Part shown: piece after piece, positions 6,358-15,029 of the stretch
How positions within the stretch are numbered: position 1 is the first letter of the stretch
Layout: every line of letters starts with the position of its first letter
Origin: GWA1-39-11 sp964360265
Lineage (GTDB): Bacteria > Patescibacteriota > Microgenomatia > Levybacterales > GWA1-39-11
Direction of reading: 5' to 3'
Assembly: GCA_964360265.1 (NCBI GenBank)
Contig: CAYHUY010000008.1
Span: forward strand, 1-35,359
Length of the DNA: 35,359 nucleotides
Notes under the pieces: generated by a model
The model's database searches: none
Seen by the model: only the letters and a program-made list of their open reading frames with translations
What the model was told of the DNA's origin: nothing
Program-made: the position numbers and the translations under genes

Positions 6358-6810
6358 TTAATCGGACTTGAGGATTTTGAGAGTTAGTTTGCCTTTAGGT
6401 GTTAAGATTACGACTTCTTCTCCGGGTTTTCTGCCAATAAGCGAACTTCCAATGGGGGAGTTGGCGGAAATTTTGTTTTGCGAAGGATCCGCTTCAAAGT
6501 CACCGACAATTTCGTAAATAATTCGTTTTCCAGCCTCACCTGCGAGTCTAGGCGGGCTGTCTTGTTCCACTAAGATCTTTTTAGAAGGAACCACTTTAGC
6601 AAGCTTAATCTGATTTGACATTCTTCTTAATTGGCTATCCATTGACCTCAATCTTGCCTTTGCTGCATGGTACAAACCGTTTTCTGACAGGTCTCCTAGC
6701 TCTCTTGCACGCACAAGTTCCTTGACCGCATTAGGACGTTCGGACAGGAGCTTATCATGTTCGTTTTGAATTTCCTCAAGTCCCGTTTTTGTAAATTTAA
6801 TTTGTCTCAT
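6358..6810 (-). CDS. greA: transcription elongation factor GreA
   Basis: Binds the RNA polymerase secondary channel and promotes cleavage of backtracked transcripts. The N-terminal coiled-coil domain runs from FTKTGLEEIQNEHDKLL through RARELGDLSENGLYHAAK, which contains the D-x-S-E-N loop tip typical of GreA. The C-terminal FKBP-like domain has YEIVGDFEAD, KISANSPIGSSLIGRKPGE and a final beta strand. I chose the ATG at 6810 (150 residues) rather than a GTG/ATG extension upstream, because it overlaps the preceding stop as ATGA. Between the domains, DSPPRLAGEAGKR is encoded by a GC-rich palindrome (6531-6559) and is not part of the usual family sequence. Confidence 0.93.
   Translation of the reverse strand: MRQIKFTKTGLEEIQNEHDKLLSERPNAVKELVRARELGDLSENGLYHAAKARLRSMDSQLRRMSNQIKLAKVVPSKKILVEQDSPPRLAGEAGKRIIYEIVGDFEADPSQNKISANSPIGSSLIGRKPGEEVVILTPKGKLTLKILKSD
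6531..6559. repeat. GC-rich palindrome inside greA
   Basis: CAGC and CCT in the left part pair with AGG and GCTG in the right part around an 8-nt centre. The segment is markedly more GC-rich than its surroundings and encodes the atypical SPPRLAGEAG stretch of GreA. Confidence 0.45.
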
Positions 6811-8402
6811 TTTGGCCGCGAATATAGGTGTTCGGCTGCCTTCTTCCATTGTATATCAGATATGTGTTTGATTTTATCTTTCCTAACAAATAAACAAGAG
6901 GGTTTCTCGAGATTGTACAAGCGCATATATTGATTTGCAACAAAGTCCGGCAGTCGATATAGTTCACCCATCTCTATTCTTTTAGGACAAGAGCCGAATT
7001 CTTTATAGAAGGTTGGTGGGCTTGTCCGAAACATCCCCAAACGCGCATCGGTATATTTTTTAAAGCGTGGCATCGCGGAAGTATACCAAGAATATTTGTA
7101 TGCTGATGGAAGTTTTGCCTGCCAGTAGATTATATCCTCTGATCCATCAAGGAAGAGCGTGTCGCCTGAATTTGATAATTTCCTGACTACTTCTCCGATC
7201 TGCATGACCTCTCCATAATTTATCAAAAGTGCTTCTTGTTGGTCAAAGGGTTCATGTGCAAAATATGAGCGTGACGAAACAAAAGATAGAAGAGCAAAGG
7301 ATACTATTAGAATTGAGGAGTAGAATAGCTTTTTTTTCGCTAAATTTAAAAAGATAAGATAGGAGGTAAGAAACAGGAATAATGCAAACCAGACCAGCAT
7401 GTGAAACGCCTCATAAAACATTGTTCCAGGCAGGACGATTCGAATATTGGCAAGTCCTAAAATTGAAAGTAGCGCAAAAGCGGTTCGATAGGATTTATTT
7501 TTAATCAATACCGCAAGGTTTGCCAAAAAGACAATGTCAATGAGAATGAGAAGGCTTCGTAAAATGTTTGAATGCCCATAAAAAAAGATGTAGATTGGGT
7601 AAAAAAATGCCTGCACATACCTATTCCCAAACATGTCCGTTTTGATATCAGAAGGTAGAACGGCCATATAGTTCACAGTAAAAACGTTAAAGAAGTATTC
7701 GGAAATATTGAACGAAAATAAAGTAGTAACGGATAGAATCAAAAACAAAACAATCGGCCAGGTTTTTATGCGCTTAATGCTTTTCTCGAATAGGATTACG
7801 GCGAGTAACACAAGGGTAAGGGGTACATATGGTTCTCGCATAAAAATGACAAACCAAGCAAAAATAGGGAGTAGTAAATAGTCCCAGCCAGAGACTGGTC
7901 CGCCTTTGGCGGAAATAGGAAACAGCTTTAATAGCATAAGACCGGTGAGATAGACTAGGGGATAGACAATCATTCCTTCTGCCAAGAATCTGTCTCCAAA
8001 AAGATAAAACTTAGCGGGCTCATAAAGTAAGACGAAAATAAAAGCCGGGAGTCTAAATCGCCAAATTAGAAACGCGTTCGCAATAAGAGAAAAAAGCACG
8101 ACAAATTGTCTATGTCGCAAAATAAGTTCGAAAATATTTTGGGGGTTCGTAATTAATTGCAAAAGGTAGCTAATGTATGCGGCAAATGGTTGGTGATTAA
8201 AGAAAAACTCACTAAAAATGTGCTTTCCTTGTAATAAGAAATATCCGCCCATAAAATTATTACAGTCATCAAAGCACCCAAACGCATTCACCCTTGGAAT
8301 GTAGATTTTATATAGGGTCACATAAAATGGAAGTAAAAAAAGTAAAAGAAGGAAAAGATTGAGGTTGGAACGAATAAACTTTGAGATACTATTAATATTC
8401 AC
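6807..8402 (-). CDS. multi-TM GT-C-like glycosyltransferase
   Basis: A 531-residue membrane protein with about 10-11 hydrophobic segments, ending in a soluble C-terminal domain of about 130 residues. After the first membrane segment comes a loop with an acidic pair (FGCFDDCNNF), followed by FFNHQPFAAY. That arrangement is typical of GT-C enzymes of the PMT/ArnT type (GT39/GT83), which transfer sugars from lipid carriers outside the membrane; donor and acceptor are unknown. It begins with a GTG at 8402, 12 nt after glmS, and overlaps greA by ATGA. This suggests an operon glmS - transferase - greA. A perfect palindrome (7899-7913) inside it encodes part of SAKGGPVSGW. Confidence 0.72.
   Translation of the reverse strand: MNINSISKFIRSNLNLFLLLLFLLPFYVTLYKIYIPRVNAFGCFDDCNNFMGGYFLLQGKHIFSEFFFNHQPFAAYISYLLQLITNPQNIFELILRHRQFVVLFSLIANAFLIWRFRLPAFIFVLLYEPAKFYLFGDRFLAEGMIVYPLVYLTGLMLLKLFPISAKGGPVSGWDYLLLPIFAWFVIFMREPYVPLTLVLLAVILFEKSIKRIKTWPIVLFLILSVTTLFSFNISEYFFNVFTVNYMAVLPSDIKTDMFGNRYVQAFFYPIYIFFYGHSNILRSLLILIDIVFLANLAVLIKNKSYRTAFALLSILGLANIRIVLPGTMFYEAFHMLVWFALFLFLTSYLIFLNLAKKKLFYSSILIVSFALLSFVSSRSYFAHEPFDQQEALLINYGEVMQIGEVVRKLSNSGDTLFLDGSEDIIYWQAKLPSAYKYSWYTSAMPRFKKYTDARLGMFRTSPPTFYKEFGSCPKRIEMGELYRLPDFVANQYMRLYNLEKPSCLFVRKDKIKHISDIQWKKAAEHLYSRPK
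7899..7913. repeat. perfect palindrome inside the GT-C-like gene
   Basis: TCCGCC-TTT-GGCGGA, a 6-bp GC-rich stem with a 3-nt loop in otherwise AT-rich coding sequence. It falls in a loop between membrane segments, where an insertion would be tolerated. Confidence 0.6.
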
Positions 8403-8414
8403 CTATCTTAAGTT

Positions 8415-10175
8415 TTACTTAACCGTGACGCTTTTGGCAAGATTTCGGGGTTTGTCAGGATCGTATTTCTTTTCAAGTGCCAGGTAATAGGATAGGAGTT
8501 GTGCGGGAACGACTTGCGCAAGGATAGATGCCTCCCCCATGTCTTTCACCTCTATAAAGTGATCGAATATATGGGATTTCTCACTTCCTATGCCAATTAT
8601 AACTGCGCCTCTGGATTTTATCTCTGTTGCGTTTGAAATAATGGATTCAAAAGCTTCATCATTCGGAGCAAATACAATACAAGGAGTTCCTTTTTCAATT
8701 AGGGCAATCGTCCCGTGCTTTAACTCTCCGCCTGCTAGGCCCTCTGTATGAATATAACTAACTTCTTTTATTTTCAAAGCAGCTTCAAGAGCCGTAGGGT
8801 AAGAAACGCCTCTCCCAATTGTATAGATATGTTCGGAATTGGATAAAACTTTAGCAAGCTGCCTGATTTGCTTTATTTTCCCATCCGACAATAATCTTTC
8901 AATCTCCTCAGCCGTTCTTAAAAGTAATTCTTTTGCTTTTTTATTTTCGTTTATCATCGAAAAGGACAGCATTAGAAGTATCGAAACTTTCGCTATATAT
9001 GCTTTAGTTGACGCAACCGCTTTTTCAGGGCCCGCGCCAAGCAGCATCTTAAAGTCAGCCAATCTGTAAATTGTTGATCCAAGCGCGTTCGTTAGAGTGG
9101 CTATTGTCGCTCCCTTTTGTTTCGCACGGTTCAAGGGTTCTATAACATCAATGGTCTCGCCGCTTTGTGAAAATGCTATAACGAGACTCTTATTTGTAAG
9201 AAAACTTTCAAGATAGTTAAATTCTGACGCGGCAGCAGTATTAACATGTATATTTGCAACTTTAGCAAAAAGATACGCTCCAGCAAGACACGCATTGAAG
9301 GCAGTACCCGCACCTATAAAGAATGTTCCTTGTGCCTGCTTTATAATTTTTGAAAGTAGAATTATTTCTTTATCGTAAACTTTCGCAATATCTCTTACCA
9401 CACGGGGCTGTTCATGTATTTCTTTGATCATAAAATGTTTATAGGCTCCCATGCTTGCTTCTTCAATTTCCCAATCAATCTTCTCAAATTTTGGCTTAAT
9501 AACTTTATCGCTTTTAAGCGATACAACCTTCAATTGTTTATTAATTGCGATAAGCATATCGTCTTCAACAAAGAGCAATGATCTCGTGTAGGGAATAAGC
9601 GCTGAAGCATCAGAAGCTACAAAATATTCATCGTTTCCTTTTCCAACAATGAGCGGGGATCCGTTTTTTGCGGCAATTATTTCATTGGATTCAGAATCCG
9701 CAACCACAATTGCATTAAGACCGCTAATTTCCTTAAATGATTTTTTTACAGCAGCCTCGAAGGAATTATTCTTCTTATTCTCCTCAATCAAATGAGAAAT
9801 AACTTCTGTATCCGTCTCCGATATAAATTTATGATTTTTTTTAAAAAGATCTTTTTTAATCTTTTCGCTGTTTTCAACAATTCCGTTGTGTATTACTGAT
9901 ATCTTTTTAGAACAGTCAAGATGGGGATGAGCATTGAGGTCCGTAACCCCGCCGTGCGTGGCCCAACGAGTGTGCCCGATTCCGAAATTACTTCTAGGAA
10001 GTATTGTGTGGGCCGTTCCGATTTTGCCGACATGCTTTTCAAGTAGAAATTTATTTCCGCTTTTTACGCTAATTCCCCACGAATCATAGCCACGGTATTC
10101 CAGCCGTTTTAATCCCTCAAGGACAATATTTGCGGCGTCATTCTTGGTTCCAATATATGCAAATATTCCGCACAT
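8415..10175 (-). CDS. glmS: glutamine--fructose-6-phosphate aminotransferase
   Basis: Makes glucosamine-6-phosphate from fructose-6-phosphate and glutamine, the entry step to amino sugars for peptidoglycan and glycans. The N-terminal class-II amidotransferase domain starts MCGIFAYIG with catalytic Cys2 and has RWATHGG and the SDTEVI-like ETDTEVI. Two SIS domains follow, with AFSQSGET at about 335 and the second around 455-470 (GRGVSYPTALEAALK). The C-terminus DKPRNLAKSVTVK is canonical. At 586 residues it is close to the normal 600-610. It has a TATAAT 8 nt before the ATG and no ribosome binding site, and no glmS ribozyme-like leader is possible in so short a 5' region. Confidence 0.97.
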   Translation of the reverse strand: MCGIFAYIGTKNDAANIVLEGLKRLEYRGYDSWGISVKSGNKFLLEKHVGKIGTAHTILPRSNFGIGHTRWATHGGVTDLNAHPHLDCSKKISVIHNGIVENSEKIKKDLFKKNHKFISETDTEVISHLIEENKKNNSFEAAVKKSFKEISGLNAIVVADSESNEIIAAKNGSPLIVGKGNDEYFVASDASALIPYTRSLLFVEDDMLIAINKQLKVVSLKSDKVIKPKFEKIDWEIEEASMGAYKHFMIKEIHEQPRVVRDIAKVYDKEIILLSKIIKQAQGTFFIGAGTAFNACLAGAYLFAKVANIHVNTAAASEFNYLESFLTNKSLVIAFSQSGETIDVIEPLNRAKQKGATIATLTNALGSTIYRLADFKMLLGAGPEKAVASTKAYIAKVSILLMLSFSMINENKKAKELLLRTAEEIERLLSDGKIKQIRQLAKVLSNSEHIYTIGRGVSYPTALEAALKIKEVSYIHTEGLAGGELKHGTIALIEKGTPCIVFAPNDEAFESIISNATEIKSRGAVIIGIGSEKSHIFDHFIEVKDMGEASILAQVVPAQLLSYYLALEKKYDPDKPRNLAKSVTVK

Positions 10176-10183
10176 AGGGAGAC

Positions 10184-10189
10184 ATTATA
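10184..10189 (-). promoter_or_regulatory. glmS -10 box
   Basis: A perfect TATAAT on the minus strand, 8 nt before the glmS ATG. The -35 is poor (AT-rich sequence at 17 bp). It predicts a leader of at most 1-2 nt. Confidence 0.5.
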
Positions 10190-10249
10190 CCATTCTTGGG
10201 TGTGATAAAATAAGGGTCCTTGCGCCCTGCATTCGGCTGGGCAGGCTCT

Positions 10250-11410
10250 ATGAAAAAATTTGTCTCCATTGCTTTAGTTTTGTTCGCCTTCCTTATATTG
10301 GTTTCGCCGTCAAATGCCGTTTATGATTCGAGGGATCATTTAAACAATAAATTCGGAATTCATATCTTATTTACATATGAGGTTGCTCGGGCGGCTGAGC
10401 TTATTAATTCGTCCGGCGGGGATTGGGGGTATGTAACTATTCCTATTCAATACGGTGATCGAGATTTAGAAAAATGGCAAAAATTTATGGATGATGCCCG
10501 AAAACACCACGTTATACCCATCATTCGGGTTGCGACCGAGGCATATTATAAAAATACTAATGTATGGAGAAAACCAAACGACTACGACATTGTAGACTTT
10601 GCCAACTTTTTAGATTCACTTATGTGGCCTACCAAAAATCGTTACGTTCTTTTATTCAATGAGTCTAACCGTTTTGACGAGTGGGGAGGAGACTCCCCAG
10701 CGCCTTCAGAGTATGCAGACTTTGTGTCCTATGCGGTTGACTCATTCAAAACCAGAAGTGACAACTTTTTTATGATTGCGGGAGGTCTTGACAATGCATC
10801 TCCAAATGATGGTAAAAAATATCTTGACAATCTTGTCTTTTTACGAATGATGGGGGAATATAATCCGGACATATTTCGTAAAATTGACGGATTCGCAAGT
10901 CATTCATACCCCAATCCTAACTTTGCACAGGCGCCATCGGAAAATAAAATCGAAGGCACATCAACATACAGATTTGAGACAGATTTAATAAAACAGTTTA
11001 CAAATCAGGATTTACCCATTTTTATTACTGAGACCGGTTGGAACGCGGAGGTGCTACCAGAAAATGTTATTGCGGAATATTTCCAGAGATCCATGAATGA
11101 AATTTGGGGTATAGATGATCGAGTTGTAGCTGTCACTCCTTTTATTTTGGAATCGAATGGTGGTCCATTTGACAAATTCAGCTTTTTTAAAAACGGTAAG
11201 TTCACAAGCTATGGTTTGACATATCGAAATTTTAATAAGCAAAAAGGAGAACCGGTTCTTAATGAATTAACGAATAAAATCGTAACTACAAAAAAAATCG
11301 TTACACCCAAAGTTAATTTTGGGTTAGTTTCAACTAGCTTTTTACCTGAGTTAACCCTTGATTCAAGGCTACTCAAATCGTATTTCAGGACAATTCTGGG
11401 AATTAAGTAA
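10250..11410 (+). CDS. secreted TIM-barrel glycosidase-like protein (clan GH-A type)
   Basis: A 386-residue exported protein. The signal peptide is MKKFVSIALVLFAFLILVSP, with a likely cut after SNA at about residue 23; for that reason I start at the ATG at 10250 rather than an upstream TTG at 10220. The body looks like a (beta/alpha)8 barrel: VIPIIRVAT, then YVLLFNESN with Glu138 as candidate acid/base, a HSYPNPN loop, and IFITETGW with Glu261 as candidate nucleophile. That pairing is the clan GH-A pattern. The substrate is unknown, and no carbohydrate-binding module is seen. The gene is divergent from glmS. The leader of about 30-38 nt contains a GC-rich CCTGC/GCAGG hairpin (10226-10245). 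Confidence 0.7.
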   Translation: MKKFVSIALVLFAFLILVSPSNAVYDSRDHLNNKFGIHILFTYEVARAAELINSSGGDWGYVTIPIQYGDRDLEKWQKFMDDARKHHVIPIIRVATEAYYKNTNVWRKPNDYDIVDFANFLDSLMWPTKNRYVLLFNESNRFDEWGGDSPAPSEYADFVSYAVDSFKTRSDNFFMIAGGLDNASPNDGKKYLDNLVFLRMMGEYNPDIFRKIDGFASHSYPNPNFAQAPSENKIEGTSTYRFETDLIKQFTNQDLPIFITETGWNAEVLPENVIAEYFQRSMNEIWGIDDRVVAVTPFILESNGGPFDKFSFFKNGKFTSYGLTYRNFNKQKGEPVLNELTNKIVTTKKIVTPKVNFGLVSTSFLPELTLDSRLLKSYFRTILGIK

Positions 11411-11418
11411 TAGGGGTG

Positions 11419-11427
11419 TGTTAAAAT
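11419..11427 (+). promoter_or_regulatory. extended -10 of the small metallopeptidase gene
   Basis: TGT-TAAAAT (11419-11427) ends 6 nt before the ATG at 11434. This is an extended -10 without a good -35, and predicts a leaderless mRNA. Confidence 0.4.
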
Positions 11428-11433
11428 TAGCTT

Positions 11434-11808
11434 ATGGAATGGCAGAAAGACTTAAAGATTCAGAGGACGCTTAAGAAGCTCGTTCGTGACCTGTCATTTG
11501 ACCATATAAAGTCAAACCATATCCATGCCTTTAGAACCCACGGATCAAAGGCAAGAGCGTATGCAAGGATTTGGGCATTTCCTAAGATCTTTCAGGAAGT
11601 GTTAAATGTCTCACCGGCTTACGTAATAGAGGTGCTTTCAGAAAAGTTCGACAAATTGTCAGATGATAACAAAACAAAGGTTTTAATACACGAATTACTT
11701 CATATCCCAAAGAATTTTTCAGGATCGCTCTTACCGCATAGAGGACGAGGACGACGATTGGACAAGGAAGTCGATAGACTTTATAGGATGTACAAGTCCA
11801 ACAGTTAA
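11434..11808 (+). CDS. small putative zinc metallopeptidase
   Basis: A 124-residue soluble protein with HELLH at 86-90 followed by a third His at 102 in LPHRGRGRR. The HExxH-x(11)-H spacing is consistent with a zinc-bound hydrolase and resembles the putative phage-type metallopeptidase family (PF18894). The N-terminal half (DHIKSNHIHAFRTHGSKARAYARIWAFP) resembles that family too. There is no signal peptide; the role is unknown, and the target might be DNA-linked or housekeeping. It is followed 26 nt later by holA. That gap holds an AT-rich repeat, TTAACAAATT and AATTAACAAATT. Confidence 0.65.
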   Translation: MEWQKDLKIQRTLKKLVRDLSFDHIKSNHIHAFRTHGSKARAYARIWAFPKIFQEVLNVSPAYVIEVLSEKFDKLSDDNKTKVLIHELLHIPKNFSGSLLPHRGRGRRLDKEVDRLYRMYKSNS

Positions 11809-11834
11809 CAAATTGACCAATTAACAAATTAACT

Positions 11835-12518
11835 ATGATTTATGTGATTGCCGGCGAGGATATTGCTTCCTCAAGAAATAAACTGACGGAACTTTTGGAA
11901 GGTAAGCCGAATGTTATTCGCCTCCATGGCAAAAAAGCAACGATCGCAGAACTTGATGAAGCACTTTCCGGCGAGAGCTTGTTTTCTGATTCGAAAACGA
12001 TTGTCATCGAATACTTTACGAAATTAAGTCCCGAAGCAAAGGCCTTAGAGCTTCTTGAGAGATTCGAAGAAGAGAAAAATACTGATGTGATTTTGTGGGA
12101 CGAGGCGGATTTATCGAAAAAGAAATTTTCAAAAAATGTTCAGGTTTTTAATTTTTTATTTCCCAAGTTTTATTACGCGTTCCTAGACACTTTTGAACCC
12201 AAATCGAAAAAAACTCTGGAACTTCTTCAGGAAGTCTTAAAGACTTTTGAGCCGGAGCAAGTTTTATATGGTCTTGTTCGTCGAGTTCGTCAACTTCTGA
12301 TAATGAAGTCTACCAACTATTTGGATTTTTCGGAATTTAAGCGAATGCAGTCTTGGCAAATTTCAAAATTAAAAAAACAAGCCGAGCTTTGGACTGAGGA
12401 CCAACTTAAAAGTGTATTTGTTTCGCTTGCGCAGCTTGATGAGAAAATAAAAACGAGCGGACTAACAATGCCCTTAACATCCCACCTTGACATTTTATTA
12501 TTGTCCGAATTAAACTAA
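11835..12518 (+). CDS. holA: DNA polymerase III delta subunit (short form)
   Basis: Clamp-loader subunit that opens the sliding clamp. It begins MIYVIAGEDIASSRNKL, like other HolA proteins, followed by LSGESLFSDSKTIVIEY (canonical LFSxxRLV-type segment). The C-terminal helical collar domain contains LYGLVRRVRQLL and ends with VSLAQLDEKIKTSG, the family's LxxxDxxIKxG signature. At 227 residues it is about 100 shorter than usual. The loss appears to be in the middle (domain II) and in the loops. It forms a tight run with the two sugar-phosphate genes (14-bp gap). Confidence 0.82.
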   Translation: MIYVIAGEDIASSRNKLTELLEGKPNVIRLHGKKATIAELDEALSGESLFSDSKTIVIEYFTKLSPEAKALELLERFEEEKNTDVILWDEADLSKKKFSKNVQVFNFLFPKFYYAFLDTFEPKSKKTLELLQEVLKTFEPEQVLYGLVRRVRQLLIMKSTNYLDFSEFKRMQSWQISKLKKQAELWTEDQLKSVFVSLAQLDEKIKTSGLTMPLTSHLDILLLSELN

Positions 12519-12532
12519 TTGAACTGATTTTC

Positions 12533-13930
12533 ATGGTAAAAATTAATCCTCAAATTTTCAGAGAGTATGACATAAGAGGCCTTGTTGGGAAAGATCTTGA
12601 TGAGGAATTCGCAAATACCCTTGGGAAAGCATACGGAACATACCTTTCTAAAGTCGGGACAGGCGATGCTGTCGTAGCACGAGACACTCGAGTAACCTCA
12701 GAACCATATCAAAAAGCATTCATGCAGGGCTTAATTTCGACCGGTTGCAATGCGCATGATCTAGGAATTTCAATCGTTTCGACAATGTATTATTCCCGGA
12801 AAAAATTCAATATTGATGGTGGAGTAATGGTTTCTGCATCACATAACCCGCCACAATATAACGGTTTTAAGTTTTGCCACGGACACAATACCATATCAGG
12901 AGCAGAAATTAAGGAAATTCTTAAAATTATGCAGAAAAATGAATTCGTTACGGGGAAAGGTAAAATAATCCAAAAACCCGAGGGTAATGAAGAATATTAT
13001 AAGGAATTGGTTAACAAAATAAAGTTAAAAAAAAAGCTAAAAGTTGTTGTAGACTCAAGCGCTGCTATTGCAGGATTGTTCGTTCCAAAACTTCTTCGAG
13101 ACTTGGGCTGTGACGTAATAGAACTTTATTCTGAACTCAACCCAACAAATCCTCCACATACACCTGACCCTGTTGCGATTGATGCTTACGATAAACTTAT
13201 TGAAACGCTCAGGAAACACAAAGCAGACATGGGAGTTGTTTTCGATGGCGACGCTGATCGGGTCGGGTTCGTTGATGAAAGAGGAAGAATTCAGCTTGGA
13301 GACGTTATATTAACCGCACTCGTTCAGGATTATCTTCCAAAATACCCGGGTGAGAAAATTATAGTTGAGCTTAAAGATTCTGAAATGGTTGTTGACGAGG
13401 TAAATCGCCTGGGCGGTATTCCTATCTTCTGGAAAACAGGGCATTCCTTGCTTGACAAAAAAGTTCATGAAGAAAACGCTTTGCTTTGCGGAGAGATGAG
13501 CTGCCATTATTGGATTACGCCTAATTGGTATCAGTTTGACGACGCAGTTCATGCCATGTGCCAAATGCTTAGAATTTTAAGTGAAAACAATCGAACCTTT
13601 GCGGAAATAGTTGATACATTCCCAAAATATTACGCTACGCCAGAATATAGAATTGGCGTCCCAGACGATATAAAGTTTGATTTGGTAAAGCGAGTCGTTG
13701 AATATTTCAGACCTAAGTGTACCAAGGTGCTTGACATGGATGGCATAAGAGGCTACACAGAAGATGGCTGGTTTCTGTTTAGAGCCGCAAACACGGGACC
13801 TTTGATAGTATTGCGTATTGAAGCAAAAACTCCTGAGGGTCTTGAACGACTTAAGCAATTTGTTGAGGAAGGATTGTCATACTTTCCTGAAGTACATCTT
13901 GACTGGAACCGCCAATACGACAAACACTAA
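12533..13930 (+). CDS. phosphomannomutase/phosphoglucomutase
   Basis: Alpha-D-phosphohexomutase interconverting hexose 6- and 1-phosphates (mannose and/or glucose), supplying nucleotide-sugar synthesis. The four domains are visible: FREYDIRG at the start, the phosphoserine loop SASHNPP at 101-107, the metal loop FDGDADR at about 237-243, the sugar-binding segment CGEMSCHYW (usually GEMSGH) at about 323, and the phosphate-binding loop FRAANTGP at about 420. Its length, 465, is normal. It lies between holA and the PGI/PMI gene, with gaps of 14 and 9 nt, so probably one operon. Confidence 0.92.
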   Translation: MVKINPQIFREYDIRGLVGKDLDEEFANTLGKAYGTYLSKVGTGDAVVARDTRVTSEPYQKAFMQGLISTGCNAHDLGISIVSTMYYSRKKFNIDGGVMVSASHNPPQYNGFKFCHGHNTISGAEIKEILKIMQKNEFVTGKGKIIQKPEGNEEYYKELVNKIKLKKKLKVVVDSSAAIAGLFVPKLLRDLGCDVIELYSELNPTNPPHTPDPVAIDAYDKLIETLRKHKADMGVVFDGDADRVGFVDERGRIQLGDVILTALVQDYLPKYPGEKIIVELKDSEMVVDEVNRLGGIPIFWKTGHSLLDKKVHEENALLCGEMSCHYWITPNWYQFDDAVHAMCQMLRILSENNRTFAEIVDTFPKYYATPEYRIGVPDDIKFDLVKRVVEYFRPKCTKVLDMDGIRGYTEDGWFLFRAANTGPLIVLRIEAKTPEGLERLKQFVEEGLSYFPEVHLDWNRQYDKH

Positions 13931-13939
13931 AATTGTAAA

Positions 13940-14968
13940 ATGACTGATTCTATCGATAAATCAAATTTAAGACAAGTAATTTTGGAGACACCGGGGCAGT
14001 TTGAGGTGGGATTAAGCTTAGCCAAGAATATAAAGGTCCAAGGACAATTCGAAAATGTAATAGTTTCTGGGATGGGAGGATCTGCCTGGCCTGTGAATTT
14101 GCTTCGAACATATTGCAACAGTCTTTTCAAAGTTCATCCAAATTACAAACCCTTCGAAATTTATATCAACAGGTATTATTCGCTTCCCCCTGAAAGTCAT
14201 GGTTCAAATACGCTTAATTTTATTTCCTCATATTCGGGCAATACTGAAGAAGCTATAAGTTCCCTTGAAGATGCACGTAAAGCAGGTTTAAAATTCATAG
14301 GTTTCTCAAGCGGGGGTAAAGTTGAAGAATTGTGTAGGCAATACGGCGCTCCTCATATTAAGTTACCGATTCCCAATCCTAACTTTCAACCTAGAATGGG
14401 GACAGGATATTTTTTTGCATCCATGTTTCAACTTCTAGTCAATCAAGGACTAATTCCTGATACTACAAGCGAATTGCTTGCTCTTGCAGGCAAACTTAAC
14501 CAAAATATGAACGCACACGAAAGCAGGGGAAAAGAATTAGCGAAGAAAATTTGGGGCAAAACGCCCGTGATTTATTCATCTCCAAAATATAAGCCAGTTG
14601 CCATGATTTGGAAAATAAAGATAAATGAGAATTCCAAAACTCCGGCGTTTTGGAATTTTTTTCCTGAACTTAATCACAACGAATTGGTTGGATTTACTAA
14701 TCCACAGGGTAAGTTCTTCATAATTATGCTTAGAGATCCAGAGGATAATCCTCTCAATATTAAAAGGTATGAGTCAACATCTCGGTTGCTTGCCGAAAGA
14801 GGGGTCGAAAACGAAATAATAGAAATGGAGGGCGCCGATGTCTTCTTGAAAATGTTCTCCTCTTTAAATTTAGCTGACTGGACTTCCTATTATTTAGCGC
14901 TTGAATATGGCCAAGACCCTACCCCTGTAGACATGGTTGAAGATCTCAAAAAAATACTCGCTTCATAG
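13940..14968 (+). CDS. bifunctional phosphoglucose/phosphomannose isomerase
   Basis: Interconverts glucose-6-P or mannose-6-P with fructose-6-P. It contains a SIS fold: VSGMGGSAWPVNLL near residue 34-50, SSYSGNTEEAISSLEDA at about 96, and PRMGTGYFF at about 150. The C-terminal FWNFFPELNHNELVGF is a hallmark of the archaeal/bacterial bifunctional PGI/PMI family (His near the active site). Its length, 342, is typical. It follows the mutase by 9 nt; a TAAAAT hexamer 6 nt before the ATG might also give an internal start. Confidence 0.92.
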   Translation: MTDSIDKSNLRQVILETPGQFEVGLSLAKNIKVQGQFENVIVSGMGGSAWPVNLLRTYCNSLFKVHPNYKPFEIYINRYYSLPPESHGSNTLNFISSYSGNTEEAISSLEDARKAGLKFIGFSSGGKVEELCRQYGAPHIKLPIPNPNFQPRMGTGYFFASMFQLLVNQGLIPDTTSELLALAGKLNQNMNAHESRGKELAKKIWGKTPVIYSSPKYKPVAMIWKIKINENSKTPAFWNFFPELNHNELVGFTNPQGKFFIIMLRDPEDNPLNIKRYESTSRLLAERGVENEIIEMEGADVFLKMFSSLNLADWTSYYLALEYGQDPTPVDMVEDLKKILAS

Positions 14969-14973
14969 TAATT

Positions 14974-15010
14974 TTGACACCCTTTGACTAGTTGACAATA
15001 GCTCAATAAT
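14974..15010 (+). promoter_or_regulatory. promoter region of the coiled-coil gene with three TTGAC motifs
   Basis: TTGACA (14974-14979), TTGACT (14984-14989) and TTGACA (14992-14997) occur in a row. AATAAT (15005-15010) is 15 bp after the middle one. The leader would be about 14 nt. The triple may offer alternative -35 boxes or a regulator site. Confidence 0.4.
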
Positions 15011-15029
15011 TTGCAAAACTGTTTGTCCG

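Noticed and set aside
10176..10249. glmS ribozyme or riboswitch upstream of glmS
   Set aside because: The -10 box is 8 nt from the start codon, leaving no room for a structured leader on that strand.
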